From: Bolinopsis microptera
Taxonomy: Eukaryota; Ctenophora; Tentaculata; Lobata; Bolinopsidae
Reading direction: 5' to 3'
Assembly (NCBI RefSeq): GCF_026151205.1
Contig: NC_087073.1
Location: 14,217,837 to 14,281,836, forward strand
Length of the DNA: 64,000 nucleotides
Part shown: piece after piece, positions 59,201 to 62,973 of the stretch
Layout: every line of letters begins with the position of its first letter
How positions within the stretch are numbered: the stretch's first letter is position 1
Notes under the pieces: model-generated
The model's database searches: none
What the model was told of the DNA's origin: nothing
The model's input: only the letters and a program-made list of their open reading frames with translations
Position numbers and translations under genes: made by a program

Positions 59201-59626
59201 CTGGCTGTCGAGGTTCTAGCTGACGGTGGCAGAGAGGTTAGTTTGTATGGTGGAATGTTTTCTATGCGGGATAAGTTTACTCGTTGGCGAAAATAACCAT
59301 CTTTCAACTTACAACCTTGATCTATAGCTTAGTAATAGCTTGCCCCTGACCTCTTGTCATGTTTGCAGGTAATGTTCCAGAGAGTGGGAGAGCAGCCTGA
59401 CGGTTGGCAGCGAGCCAACATTACCATCGGAGGTCTTACAAACTTCAACATCACAATCTGGGGAATAGTGGGTGATGGATACGCTGGCGATATTGCTATT
59501 GACGATCTAGCTCTGATGAACTGTGAACCTCCTTACTGGGAATATGTACAGATCACTCAACCACCGGTCAGTAAACCCACACATTTTAATTTTCTTGACA
59601 AGGTCAAACCTGTTTCAATGGTATAG
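16545..59626 (+). CDS. Giant multidomain MAM/LDLa/Ig extracellular protein (103 traced exons)
   Basis: Phase-consistent splicing joins 103 exons from 16545 to 59566 into 18,173 bases. With one base from an upstream exon this is 6,058 codons with no stop. Order: F5/8-like, MGAT5-C-like, SUEL, LDLa, F5/8-like, LCCL, SUEL, LDLa, then a long series of MAM domains (23) interspersed with LDLa (15), Ig (4), WSC-like (2), MGAT5-C-like and trefoil. MAM domains mediate adhesion and oligomerisation, LDLa modules bind calcium and ligands, and SUEL domains bind galactose or rhamnose, so a secreted or surface-attached matrix or adhesion role is inferred. Nearly all modules begin and end in phase-1 introns, the mark of exon shuffling. 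No transmembrane segment was seen. If the last exon is not spliced at 59566 (CCG|GTCAGT) the frame stops at 59626. It could be more than one transcript, but I see no internal stop or promoter. Confidence 0.85.
16821..16910 (+). repeat. Nine 10-bp units (CCCTCTTGAC) before a splice acceptor
   Basis: Nine direct copies, two with single changes, end directly before TGTCAG, the acceptor of exon 2 (exon starts 16917). The array forms the pyrimidine tract of that intron. Confidence 0.95.
17364..17669 (+). CDS. Giant gene exon 4: MGAT5-C-like cysteine-rich domain
   Basis: One exon. The pattern [21 protein letters not shown], a YRCIGF segment, SVPC and RLCACD resembles the cysteine-rich C-terminal segment of MGAT5-type glycosyltransferases (GxSCxxxC..LxC.....CxF....SC....RxCPC). 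The similarity is recognised from the cysteine spacing only. A second copy is at 32115-32622. Confidence 0.6.
17789..18231 (+). CDS. Giant gene exons 5-6: SUEL-type lectin domain 1
   Basis: Exons 17789-17863 and 18046-18231. The order [44 protein letters not shown] follows galactose/rhamnose-binding (SUEL) lectins. The second half holds the cysteine pairs that close the fold. Confidence 0.85.
18396..18518 (+). CDS. Giant gene exon 7: LDL-receptor class A repeat 1
   Basis: Single phase 1-1 exon: [20 protein letters not shown] then CGDGSDEIC, with all six cysteines and the acidic calcium-binding CGDGSDE. Confidence 0.93.
18686..20525 (+). CDS. Giant gene exons 8-10: second F5/8-like (fucolectin-type) domain
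   Basis: Exons 18686-18881, 20093-20253, 20358-20525. [41 protein letters not shown], then [14 protein letters not shown] and [12 protein letters not shown] are typical of fucolectin-like F5/8C domains. The 1.2-kb intron 18882-20092 ends in a 21-bp minisatellite that supplies the acceptor. The end of exon 10 begins the LCCL domain. Confidence 0.85.
19817..20092 (+). repeat. 21-bp minisatellite carrying CACGTG, ending at a 3' splice site
   Basis: About 13 tandem copies of a 21-bp unit containing CCTGACACGTG and TTCTCCTCA. In the final copy TCCTCAA has become TCCTCAG, which is the acceptor for exon 9 (exon starts 20093). Every unit holds a CACGTG hexamer and a pyrimidine stretch. The long PDTCSPQ frame through it is fortuitous because a 21-bp unit keeps frame. 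Confidence 0.9.
20460..21065 (+). CDS. Giant gene exons 10-12: LCCL domain
   Basis: Spans the end of exon 10, exon 20701-20863 and the start of exon 21007-21205. The key features are [20 protein letters not shown], the [13 protein letters not shown] helix and a second half ending SKSFDVAAC. This is the LCCL fold seen in cochlin and Limulus factor C. Confidence 0.85.
21066..21471 (+). CDS. Giant gene exons 12-13: SUEL-type lectin domain 2
   Basis: End of exon 21007-21205 and exon 21360-21471. [50 protein letters not shown] and LTVSYYCQ are textbook SUEL lectin elements, including the ASYG turn. Confidence 0.9.
21662..21784 (+). CDS. Giant gene exon 14: LDLa repeat 2
   Basis: Single phase 1-1 exon with [20 protein letters not shown] and [11 protein letters not shown]. 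Confidence 0.92.
21910..23069 (+). CDS. Giant gene exons 15, 17, 18: MAM domain 1, split by a kringle
   Basis: First half, exon 21910-22086: [13 protein letters not shown] ... [10 protein letters not shown]. Second half, exons 22644-22820 and the start of 22929-23195: [17 protein letters not shown] ... [11 protein letters not shown]. The kringle exon 22268-22495 lies between the halves, at the intron that separates the same two MAM halves in most other MAM domains of the gene. Confidence 0.85.
22268..22495 (+). CDS. Giant gene exon 16: kringle domain nested in MAM 1
   Basis: One symmetrical phase 1-1 exon of 228 bp (about residues 797-872). [37 protein letters not shown] and WEYCDIPVC give the kringle pattern, with the NPDG and GPWCYT motifs intact; the first cysteine (DCKTW) lies at the end of exon 15. 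Kringles bind proteins or lysine-type ligands in other families. Confidence 0.93.
22551..22629 (+). repeat. Tandem duplication of about 40 bp before an acceptor
   Basis: A unit beginning TTTAGCAACATTAGCAGGGT occurs twice head to tail, just upstream of the CTCTCCAG acceptor of exon 17 (exon starts 22644). Confidence 0.85.
23079..23195 (+). CDS. Giant gene exon 18 (end): LDLa repeat 3
   Basis: The second part of exon 22929-23195 has [20 protein letters not shown] and [10 protein letters not shown]. Confidence 0.9.
23361..24375 (+). CDS. Giant gene exons 19-22: MAM domain 2 and LDLa repeat 4
   Basis: MAM exons 23361-23507, 23660-23832, 23951-24107: [44 protein letters not shown]. LDLa exon 24259-24375: [20 protein letters not shown] then EDEDVC. 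This MAM has the ordinary uninterrupted layout. Confidence 0.88.
24526..26490 (+). CDS. Giant gene exons 23, 28, 29: MAM domain 3, split by a pentraxin domain
   Basis: First half, exon 24526-24654: [20 protein letters not shown] ... ADHTVP. Second half, exons 25996-26141 and 26302-26643 (start): [14 protein letters not shown] ... LKFWYNIDG ... [11 protein letters not shown]. Four exons of a pentraxin/LamG-type domain sit between them, at the same phase-1 position used by the kringle in MAM 1. Confidence 0.88.
24787..25857 (+). CDS. Giant gene exons 24-27: pentraxin/LamG-like domain nested in MAM 3
   Basis: Exons 24787-25028, 25195-25353, 25511-25636, 25749-25857; the block starts and ends in phase 1. 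[56 protein letters not shown] and [14 protein letters not shown] follow pentraxin and concanavalin-A-like (LamG_3) domains, including the HxC and LGQDQD landmarks. Calcium-dependent ligand binding is the usual role of the family. Confidence 0.9.
26500..26935 (+). CDS. Giant gene exons 29-30: WSC-like cysteine-rich domain 1
   Basis: End of exon 26302-26643 and start of 26792-27097. [50 protein letters not shown] resemble WSC-type carbohydrate-binding domains, but the CYCG motif is replaced by CRSG. Confidence 0.65.
26936..27347 (+). CDS. Giant gene exons 30-31: Ig-like domain 1
   Basis: [20 protein letters not shown], then [20 protein letters not shown] followed by CSAENG. This is an I-set-like Ig domain with both cysteines and the tryptophan, split by a phase-0 intron (exon 31 is 27228-27480). 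Confidence 0.92.
27348..28436 (+). CDS. Giant gene exons 31, 33, 34: MAM domain 4, split by a CC-rich domain
   Basis: First half, end of exon 27228-27480: [20 protein letters not shown] ... DHTIGK. Second half, exons 27979-28248 and 28366-28554 (start): [20 protein letters not shown] ... MNFWYHMMG ... [12 protein letters not shown]. Exon 27637-27834, a different cysteine-rich module, is nested between them. Confidence 0.87.
27637..27834 (+). CDS. Giant gene exon 32: CC-rich domain nested in MAM 4
   Basis: One phase 1-1 exon of 198 bp. Pattern: [44 protein letters not shown]. Two CC pairs and an FDS-CC block recall an unnamed metazoan cysteine-rich module; I do not know its function. The acceptor CCCTTGTAG at 27636 was chosen because the upstream AATCCAG leads to an in-frame TAA. 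Confidence 0.75.
28437..28554 (+). CDS. Giant gene exon 34 (end): LDLa repeat 5
   Basis: [20 protein letters not shown] and [10 protein letters not shown]. Confidence 0.92.
28722..31145 (+). CDS. Giant gene exons 35-36: WSC-like domain 2, split by a 2.1-kb intron
   Basis: Exons 28722-28858 and 31007-31145. [59 protein letters not shown] parallel WSC-like domain 1. The intron, 28859-31006, contains an intronless gene and a minisatellite. Confidence 0.7.
29251..29258 (+). promoter_or_regulatory. TATA box of the intron-nested gene
   Basis: TATAAATA lies 79 bp upstream of the ATG at 29337, in GGCCAGTATAAATACC, with a start-like CAGTACTAT about 25-30 bp downstream. Upstream, about 29073-29119, GATCAGATC/GATCACATG words are repeated. 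Confidence 0.7.
29337..29969 (+). CDS. Intronless orphan gene nested in an intron, 210 aa
   Basis: A single uninterrupted frame from ATG 29337 to TGA 29967-29969, inside the intron that splits WSC-like domain 2 and on the same strand. I recognise no domain. The N-terminus is [17 protein letters not shown], the middle is acidic and rich in Thr and Ser, and the last 60 residues are strongly basic with dibasic sites ([19 protein letters not shown]). No clear signal peptide or membrane span is visible. A TATA box upstream and AATAAA hexamers just downstream support an independent transcript. The basic tail could bind nucleic acid or membranes, but that is a guess. Intronless nested genes often come from retroposition, but no parent is visible here. 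Confidence 0.7.
   Translation: MVFSLPKISLPTLRHRKVAPAFCSCTATQKSVRRRETPLVLLPAGSKPNTQAFYANPPKISSQDSFIPKYTSTGISDEDLEETKSCQTTGCTTLYITASAQRNFVAPIIELTDGTVTPMNFSHDEIVSDDTPANFLFCTQNSEDIQPCPVMSGQSKKSTIGRFMKRNLTRGRTFLRKMKKPRSLPVYPAGRSSERRTMKRSLPSMPGSFV
30056..30908 (+). repeat. 15-bp minisatellite (AATAAACTTCATATC) after the nested gene
   Basis: Dozens of tandem units, mostly AATAAACTTCATATC in the first block and CATAAACTTCATATT in the later block. About 30500-30560 and 30613-30668 hold two copies of a longer unit containing GGCGTTGCCTGCCACAGG. Most units of the first block carry the poly(A) hexamer AATAAA, starting about 90 bp after the stop of the nested gene. The [10 protein letters not shown] frame on the other strand is an artefact of the unit length. 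Confidence 0.93.
31272..32007 (+). CDS. Giant gene exons 37-39: MAM domain 5
   Basis: Exons 31272-31394, 31503-31657, 31826-32007: [61 protein letters not shown]. Confidence 0.88.
32115..32622 (+). CDS. Giant gene exons 40-41: MGAT5-C-like cysteine-rich domain 2
   Basis: Exons 32115-32291 and 32474-32622. [49 protein letters not shown] repeat the cysteine plan of exon 4, here with a phase-2 intron in the middle. Confidence 0.6.
32807..32956 (+). CDS. Giant gene exon 42: trefoil (P-type) domain
   Basis: One phase 1-1 exon: [27 protein letters not shown] and HCFKRN, giving the six-cysteine trefoil pattern. Trefoil domains in other animals bind glycans and mucins. Confidence 0.9.
33105..34232 (+). 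CDS. Giant gene exons 43-46: LDLa 6, MAM domain 6, LDLa 7
   Basis: Exons 33105-33353, 33471-33646, 33762-33852, 34050-34232. LDLa 6 is short: [13 protein letters not shown] ... [10 protein letters not shown], lacking the usual first FxC segment. MAM 6: [45 protein letters not shown]. LDLa 7: [30 protein letters not shown]. The intron 33853-34049 contains four copies of a TTTGATATAATAATGATAAT unit. Confidence 0.88.
34364..36199 (+). CDS. Giant gene exons 47-52: MAM domains 7 and 8, LDLa 8
   Basis: Exons 34364-34647, 34814-35080, 35205-35388, 35520-35615, 35790-36006, 36134-36339 (start). MAM 7 ([32 protein letters not shown]) lacks the usual mid-domain intron. MAM 8 ([26 protein letters not shown]) also reads through this point and has introns elsewhere. 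LDLa 8 (CNDKDFMC ... [15 protein letters not shown]) is split by a phase-2 intron. Confidence 0.87.
36200..37395 (+). CDS. Giant gene exons 52-55: MAM domain 9 and Ig-like domain 2
   Basis: Exons 36134-36339 (second part), 36515-36685, 36815-37156, 37284-37508 (first part). MAM 9: [42 protein letters not shown]. Ig 2 ([30 protein letters not shown]) keeps the tryptophan and the DSGVY turn, but both disulfide cysteines are replaced (F and V). Confidence 0.85.
37396..38381 (+). CDS. Giant gene exons 55-58: MAM domain 10 and LDLa 9
   Basis: Exons 37284-37508 (end), 37623-37830, 38017-38165, 38265-38381. MAM 10: [44 protein letters not shown]. LDLa 9: [30 protein letters not shown]. Confidence 0.86.
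38533..39718 (+). CDS. Giant gene exons 59-62: MAM domain 11 and Ig-like domain 3
   Basis: Exons 38533-38861, 39005-39140, 39288-39438, 39588-39718. MAM 11 starts [12 protein letters not shown] and so lacks the usual first two cysteines. Its [14 protein letters not shown] region is uninterrupted, so the mid-domain intron is missing. Ig 3: [32 protein letters not shown], with both cysteines. Confidence 0.86.
39926..45094 (+). CDS. Giant gene exons 63-66: MAM domain 12 and LDLa 10 around a 4-kb intron
   Basis: Exons 39926-40075, 44156-44301, 44615-44816, 44977-45110. MAM 12: [61 protein letters not shown]. LDLa 10: [23 protein letters not shown]. The intron 40076-44155 sits at the same phase-1 point inside MAM and holds a MITE-like element and an antisense gene. 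The intron 44302-44614 is nearly pure C and T for about 140 bp (about 44320-44460). Confidence 0.87.
40362..41097. mobile_element. MITE-like element with TA borders and CCTTACTC ends
   Basis: The ends TACCTTACTCGGGATTATTA and (reverse) TACCTTACTCTGGATTATTA are inverted copies; reading TA as target duplication gives TIRs starting CCTTACTC. Inside each end lies a related block of about 80 bp (CGGGTTTATTAACGACCGG, then GGTTCGGGAAAAATATGGCG) at about 40384 and 40992, in direct orientation. No transposase frame. A mariner-type origin is inference from the TA borders. Confidence 0.65.
41464..41469 (-). terminator. Possible poly(A) signal of the antisense receptor gene
   Basis: TTTATT here reads AATAAA on the minus strand, about 150 bp past the last stop of the antisense gene (41618). 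Confidence 0.4.
41618..42114 (-). pseudogene. Frame-shifted cytoplasmic tail of the antisense receptor
   Basis: After the membrane span the receptor frame meets TAA at 42069-42071. A second frame, open from 42114 to 41773, continues with tail-like sequence including [11 protein letters not shown] (an SH3-ligand-like proline motif) and EYYF. A third frame, open from 41893 to 41618, continues with TRKRKSPRK and ends in acidic, tyrosine-bearing [12 protein letters not shown] and a final TAG. The crossover windows are 42069-42114 and 41773-41893. Both changes go in the same direction, as if one base were missing at each. Possible causes are assembly error in A or C runs, recent inactivation, or unrecognised tiny introns. 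Confidence 0.55.
42069..43568 (-). CDS. Antisense Ig-domain type I membrane receptor, intronless, nested in an intron
   Basis: 499 residues from the ATG at 43568. Residues 1-15 ([15 protein letters not shown]) form a signal peptide. An N-terminal module of about 170 residues is unfamiliar (starts [11 protein letters not shown]). An Ig domain follows ([20 protein letters not shown] ... [11 protein letters not shown]), then a second beta-type region (VTLQCDDVN ... QVSCTVKDG), and a cysteine-rich stalk [10 protein letters not shown] / [17 protein letters not shown] like TNFR or ephrin-receptor-type (GCC2/GCC3) repeats. A transmembrane helix ([20 protein letters not shown]) and a basic stop-transfer segment close the frame. 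The gene lies wholly in the intron that splits MAM domain 12, on the opposite strand. Its plan suggests cell-surface recognition or signalling; I cannot name an orthologue. The tail continues in other frames. Confidence 0.85.
   Translation of the reverse strand: MFLVLLLVLVTSGLSKETCPNICTFVYNNSHWADYNDLHFRADVESGTLGPGIVTAEFVRQGDRMDYVLDFSTGKDYPLRLAFSDSDMEVRGRYSGIYYGRKDLEISETSDYFQITDQNPNNYVIIVGDSRSKNSFDYNYGSEDTWKTFQSNNARVRDVTSITLRSSKNAAVYKYISICPDDTPRLCEDELSTVKEAKLGEPYTLTCSATGAPFLAASWIKDGEIKPSSHSYVSDERDHKITSDIDIRSFTVDDIGEWTCSIYNKNFGGSVKKTHELRYSWEVKLEESPSENFYIRKVKEGTTFEWIVTGWPLDQVTLQCDDVNDTQIIIDANGHRATNPPSVNLKLTLQNEDQVSCTVKDGTKVLGTTSITRVGYGCVVGERGVGKDCEVCSIGETSLEGTPDCFAAESDCQEGFYGIGGDCVSCPNGESSPTGSVKIQECLKISSTSNVPLVVGASIAAALFTAGLILLLPRLKQVYKRRMSKRRDLVQKKVTKKMT
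45098..47200 (+). CDS. Giant gene exons 66-73: MAM domains 13 and 14, LDLa 11
   Basis: Exons 44977-45110 (end), 45253-45373, 45515-45735, 45922-46057, 46175-46378, 46522-46703, 46811-47017, 47156-47345 (start). MAM 13: [35 protein letters not shown] 14: [34 protein letters not shown]; its intron lies 13 residues further on, after VQ. LDLa 11: [31 protein letters not shown], split by a phase-0 intron. Confidence 0.87.
47201..49260 (+). CDS. Giant gene exons 73-79: MAM domains 15 and 16, LDLa 12
   Basis: Exons 47156-47345 (end), 47520-47639, 47848-47960, 48082-48193, 48324-48482, 48642-48842, 49007-49260. MAM 15: [37 protein letters not shown] 16: [34 protein letters not shown]. LDLa 12: [20 protein letters not shown] ... 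CKDKSDE, its last cysteine falling in the next exon (LLC). Confidence 0.88.
49412..51372 (+). CDS. Giant gene exons 80-86: MAM domains 17 and 18, LDLa 13
   Basis: Exons 49412-49559, 49675-49841, 49949-50108, 50221-50397, 50584-50740, 50873-51075, 51241-51394 (first part). MAM 17: [37 protein letters not shown] 18 is degenerate: its first half ([19 protein letters not shown] ... [14 protein letters not shown]) has no cysteine pair. LDLa 13: [30 protein letters not shown]. Confidence 0.86.
51373..56092 (+). CDS. Giant gene exons 86-92: MAM domains 19 and 20, LDLa 14
   Basis: Exons 51241-51394 (end), 51523-51638, 54542-54751, 54912-55211, 55354-55473, 55614-55762, 55894-56092. MAM 19: [32 protein letters not shown], with a 2.9-kb intron (51639-54541) at the mid-domain point, largely a foldback element. 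MAM 20: [31 protein letters not shown]. LDLa 14: [30 protein letters not shown]. Confidence 0.87.
51682..54471. mobile_element. 2.8-kb foldback element in an intron
   Basis: Two very long inverted arms, about 51682-53050 and 53212-54471, run from TTACTCCAGTAGCAGG inward and end in its complement CCTGCTACTGGAGTAA. The central spacer is about 160 bp. The borders allow a TA duplication (T-TA-CTCC ... GGAG-TA-A). Arm identity is high except for about 130 extra bases in the left arm (about 52640-52775) and a small block in the right arm (about 53718-53742). No transposase frame is present. The frames inside the arms mirror each other and do not look like protein genes. Confidence 0.88.
56363..57703 (+). 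CDS. Giant gene exons 93-97: MAM domain 21 and Ig-like domain 4
   Basis: Exons 56363-56463, 56626-56748, 56901-57096, 57251-57401, 57579-57703. MAM 21 ([15 protein letters not shown] ... [11 protein letters not shown]) is shortened: the DHT...GHYMY segment is missing and the intron there is phase 0. The exon ending at 57096 uses a GC donor (ATAG|GCAAGT). Ig 4: [31 protein letters not shown]. Confidence 0.85.
57859..58687 (+). CDS. Giant gene exons 98-100: MAM domain 22 and LDLa 15
   Basis: Exons 57859-57996, 58112-58269, 58381-58687. MAM 22: [44 protein letters not shown], where the usual final cysteine is absent. LDLa 15: [30 protein letters not shown]. Confidence 0.87.
58797..59626 (+). 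CDS. Giant gene exons 101-103: MAM domain 23 and traced C-terminus
   Basis: Exons 58797-58937, 59061-59236, 59369-59566 (or to the stop TAG at 59626). [53 protein letters not shown] good donor (CCACCG|GTCAGT) at 59566/59567 suggests a further exon that I could not find before 62974; otherwise the protein ends 19 residues later without a membrane anchor. AATAAA occurs near 59825. Confidence 0.75.
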
Positions 59627-60413
59627 CTTTTACTGTTTTTGCGGAAAGTCGTGTTAAAGTTGATGACGTAAAATGGCAGAAGATAATACCGTTATATAGT
59701 ATATAAACATGATATATATCTTCTTGCTTTACATATTATAGTAAGATTCACCAGGATTTCGTGCAAAGTGTATTCGTCATAGTAATGAAATATATTGAAA
59801 ATAATATTCAGCCATAAGATTAAAAATAAATCGGGAAAAAAGGAACCGGCTCCAAAGGGGTCGATTAAATATTCTTCAATGTGTGTGATCATACGTACTG
59901 TTGTCTATGTTGTTGTTGTTTGTATTCGCATTTATCGTTGTATGTCGCCAATATAATATGATCTTTAGGACTTATAGTAAGCTTGAGTAAACAAAATTGA
60001 CGTATCATGAAAAATGTAGATTTGTTTGACGCTAATGACTTCTAATTGACACGCTGTTTATATTAACCCTTCCCTTATATTAATATCAATTCTAATTAAG
60101 TCGCATGATGAATGCTATATATCCACCAGCGGGCTATATTTGCGCCAGCAGGCCCGCGTAGCCCGCTAGTTAGAAGACCTGTTATATCCCGGCCCGCTGT
60201 CACAGCCCGCTGATATAGCGGGCTGCCCGCTATACCAGCGAGCGATATAGCGATATAGCCCGGAGATATATTTTATTTTTGTGTTCTATTGTGTTCCCGA
60301 TAGAAATTGTGTCCTGTTTTTTGTTTTGAAACTACGTAAGCAAGTACTTCGTGATCTCGAGCTCTCTAATTGGTAACTGATGGTATTACAGTCAGTTTAT
60401 AGTTATTAGGTAG

Positions 60414-60474
60414 GTTATGGAACTGCTGGAGCAACGAGTGCCGAAGGCACGAGTTCCGACAGCTGTTCCATAAC
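60414..60474. repeat. Imperfect hairpin with CGAGTGCCGAAGGCACGAG core
   Basis: GTTATGGAAC (60414-60423) pairs with GTTCCATAAC (60465-60474), and the centre CGAGTGCC-GAA-GGCACGAG pairs perfectly around a 3-base loop. Confidence 0.7.
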
Positions 60475-60708
60475 TTACTTATGGTACAGCACATCAAGAT
60501 AGATAAGGCTACAATTTGCGACCAAAAAAACCAAATTTGGACTTAATTAACAATTTAAAAAACACGTTTTTATATTTTCTTCCGTAACGCTGACCAATCA
60601 GAGACGATCCACGTGGCCTATAGCATGATCACTCTTGCATGTCACGTGAAATATTTCCTCTATTTCATTGGATGCTTACTTGTGGGCACGTGTAAAACCG
60701 GTTTTTAG

Positions 60709-60753
60709 TTACTCAATAAGTTGTTTGTATACTCCAAACAACTTATTGAGTAA
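60709..60753. repeat. Perfect 19-bp stem, 7-base loop
   Basis: TTACTCAATAAGTTGTTTG (60709-60727) and its complement (60735-60753) flank TATACTC. Likely a short foldback remnant; no gene is adjacent. Confidence 0.85.
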
Positions 60754-61170
60754 TGCATTTTTTGGCAGATCTTTTAATTGAGTTTTGAGGTGAGATTGAG
60801 AGGATTAGCGTACAAGGACCCGGTCCTATTTGATCTTTTTGTGCCAGGAATCTTCATTTATTTTGATTTCTCATCACTTATGTCTCGTGACTACGATCCT
60901 GTGTCTGGTCCTCTTAATTATGTCAGTTTCCGTTACACCTGCATCAAACAGTGTGTTGATGGTGAATTGTTCTTAAGGAATGATTAGTCGCCTTAATTAT
61001 TAGGAGTGAAAAAAGCGCTTTATTTAAATCCGCTTTACCAGGTAGTTTTGATAAATAAAACTTGAATATATTTTCAAATTATTGTTGGTGATAATTTCCT
61101 GTTCAAATTTATTATATGAAAGTAGTTCCTTTCCGATCTACTCTAATTAAAAACGTTTAAAATGATACTT

Positions 61171-61630
61171 ATAGTTAAGTGTCATCAAACAAATGATACG
61201 ACGTATTCCAGGGTGATCTGCTGAAGACTCAACTAGTTTCGGCCTTTGAGGGCCATCCACAGGAGTGTCACCAAGCAGGAGTCAAAAATTTAATAAACTG
61301 ATATCAGAAGAATATGTCATATTAATAAACATACGGTTAATTAATCTGAAAATCCATAGTAAAGTTACAAACTCATGGGGCAGAAAAAAAACAAAGTGTA
61401 ATCTCGGTGTAACTTTACTATGGATTTTCAGATTATATTAATTAACCGTATGTATATTAATTAACCGTATGTTTACTAATATGACATATTCTTCTGATAT
61501 CAGTTTATTAAATTTTTGACTTCTGCTAGGTGACACTCCTGTGGATGGCCCTCAAAGGCCGAAACTAGTTGAGTCTTCAGCAGATCACCCTGGAATACGT
61601 CGTATCATTTGTTTGATGACACTTAACTAT
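61171..61630. mobile_element. Foldback (MITE-like) element, about 460 bp
   Basis: Arms 61171-61368 and 61409-61630 are reverse complements starting ATAGTTAAGTGTCATCAAAC, around a 40-bp spacer. The right arm has a duplicated TATTAATTAACCGTATG unit (about 61436-61472). There is no coding content; the frame 61541-61732 runs through an arm and is not a gene. Confidence 0.85.
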
Positions 61631-62973
61631 CTTGTGATCCTTTACTGCTATATTCCGGGGCGATTGTGGCTAAAAAACTCGATATTGGCTTGTTTTCCCA
61701 CCTCAACGTCAGCGAAAGCTCTAATAAAATGATACTTCATACTTGACCCGTGCTGTTCTCTAGAACTATAAGGATGTGAATCTAATCTCACATAAATATT
61801 CAGAAAAACCGGTTTTACTCTGAGACGCTTGTGAATGGCCATTGCAGCCAAGTGCTGTGTCACGGGGGCATGTCTCGTGACTACGTCGCTCGACAGTCGA
61901 CTACCACGTGCTTGTGCCGTACCATAATACAGTATATAAAGTCAGTTGATAGAGTCATAGCGAGCACCCAATCGTTTGATCGGCCCTACACACGGTGCAC
62001 TAATTAAGTTTAACTCTCATTGTACATCTGACGTGTTGTCATGGTAACAGGAATTATTTGTTACTCGTAGCATGGATTGATGGAGAATGGAGATACACAG
62101 TTTTTAATCTATGTTAATGATTAAGTGATAAACATCCCGTTGACTGTTCATCGAATCGTTGATGTGTAAATTGTAATACCATTATAGTACGTCTTCTCCT
62201 TTTGATGGTGTAAGCTGTGTAGTAAGCTGAATTTTGTTTTTTTATATTCAGGCCGGATTTGTACTTGTAAATATATTGTGTACCGAATAGAAACTTGCCC
62301 TGTTTTGACACCGCCAGTTAAATGTTGTTTTTGCGAATTTGACGTTCAGCTCTCACGTTTTCTCCGTCTCCAACTCTCCTGGTAACTATAGTCATAGATG
62401 CTTACAGTTAACGAACTCACACTCATCATGGCGATGGCCTGCATTATGATCGTTTACAATTACATGAAGCAATAAGCTGACAATTTTTTTGATAACGGCC
62501 GTTTTTTTTTCGGTTCTCTATTCTTCTATTGTGTTCTATAATCAGTAATTTTGCCCTGTTCTGCATCTTAAACCAAAGGCAAAAGCATGATTTTCTCGTA
62601 AATTTGCAACTTGAGTTCGAAATATTTTACTTCTATTTGCTATGATTGTTGTACTATTTGTTGGAAACTGTAAAGCGCCCGCTGGTGGATATATATATTA
62701 TATACTTCCAACGACGATCAATTAATAGCTTGCTATTAATTTCCAGTTTTATTCACAGTGTAGATCATGTCGTCACTTCATAGAGACTACTTCTATTCCT
62801 CGATAGTTTATCATAATGCAAATTTGAAAATTAAGATTGCTCCAAGAGTCCCGTTATCAGTTGTTTGATCACGGGCAGTAAATGGTTTTACACAATTTAA
62901 TACGCTGCTTTCGTTTTATTCAATTACATTAAATTGATATTCCTCAATTGTTTAGGCACATTTTAGGACTAGG

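Larger units (their letters stand above)
60118..62693. mobile_element. Possible 2.6-kb element with 17-bp inverted ends
   Basis: TATATCCACCAGCGGGC at 60118-60134 is exactly reverse-complemented at 62677-62693, each flanked outward by TATAT-type sequence. No transposase was seen. The pair could mark a deleted DNA transposon that later received the 61171-61630 foldback, or be a chance product of a shared short repeat. Confidence 0.35.
59627..62973. other. Intergenic or 3' intron, repeat-rich, no gene recognised
   Basis: No frame with domain support. The stretch 60778-60987 stays open but has no recognisable motif. It contains the repeat structures listed separately and a GC-rich patch (60125-60265) built from AGCGGGCT/AGCCCGCT words. 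Confidence 0.5.

Noticed and set aside
60778-60987. 69-codon frame possibly an exon (VSFRYTCIKQCVDGEL)
   Set aside because: No ATG, no recognised domain and no convincing acceptor that fits the giant gene's donor at 59566, so left unassigned.
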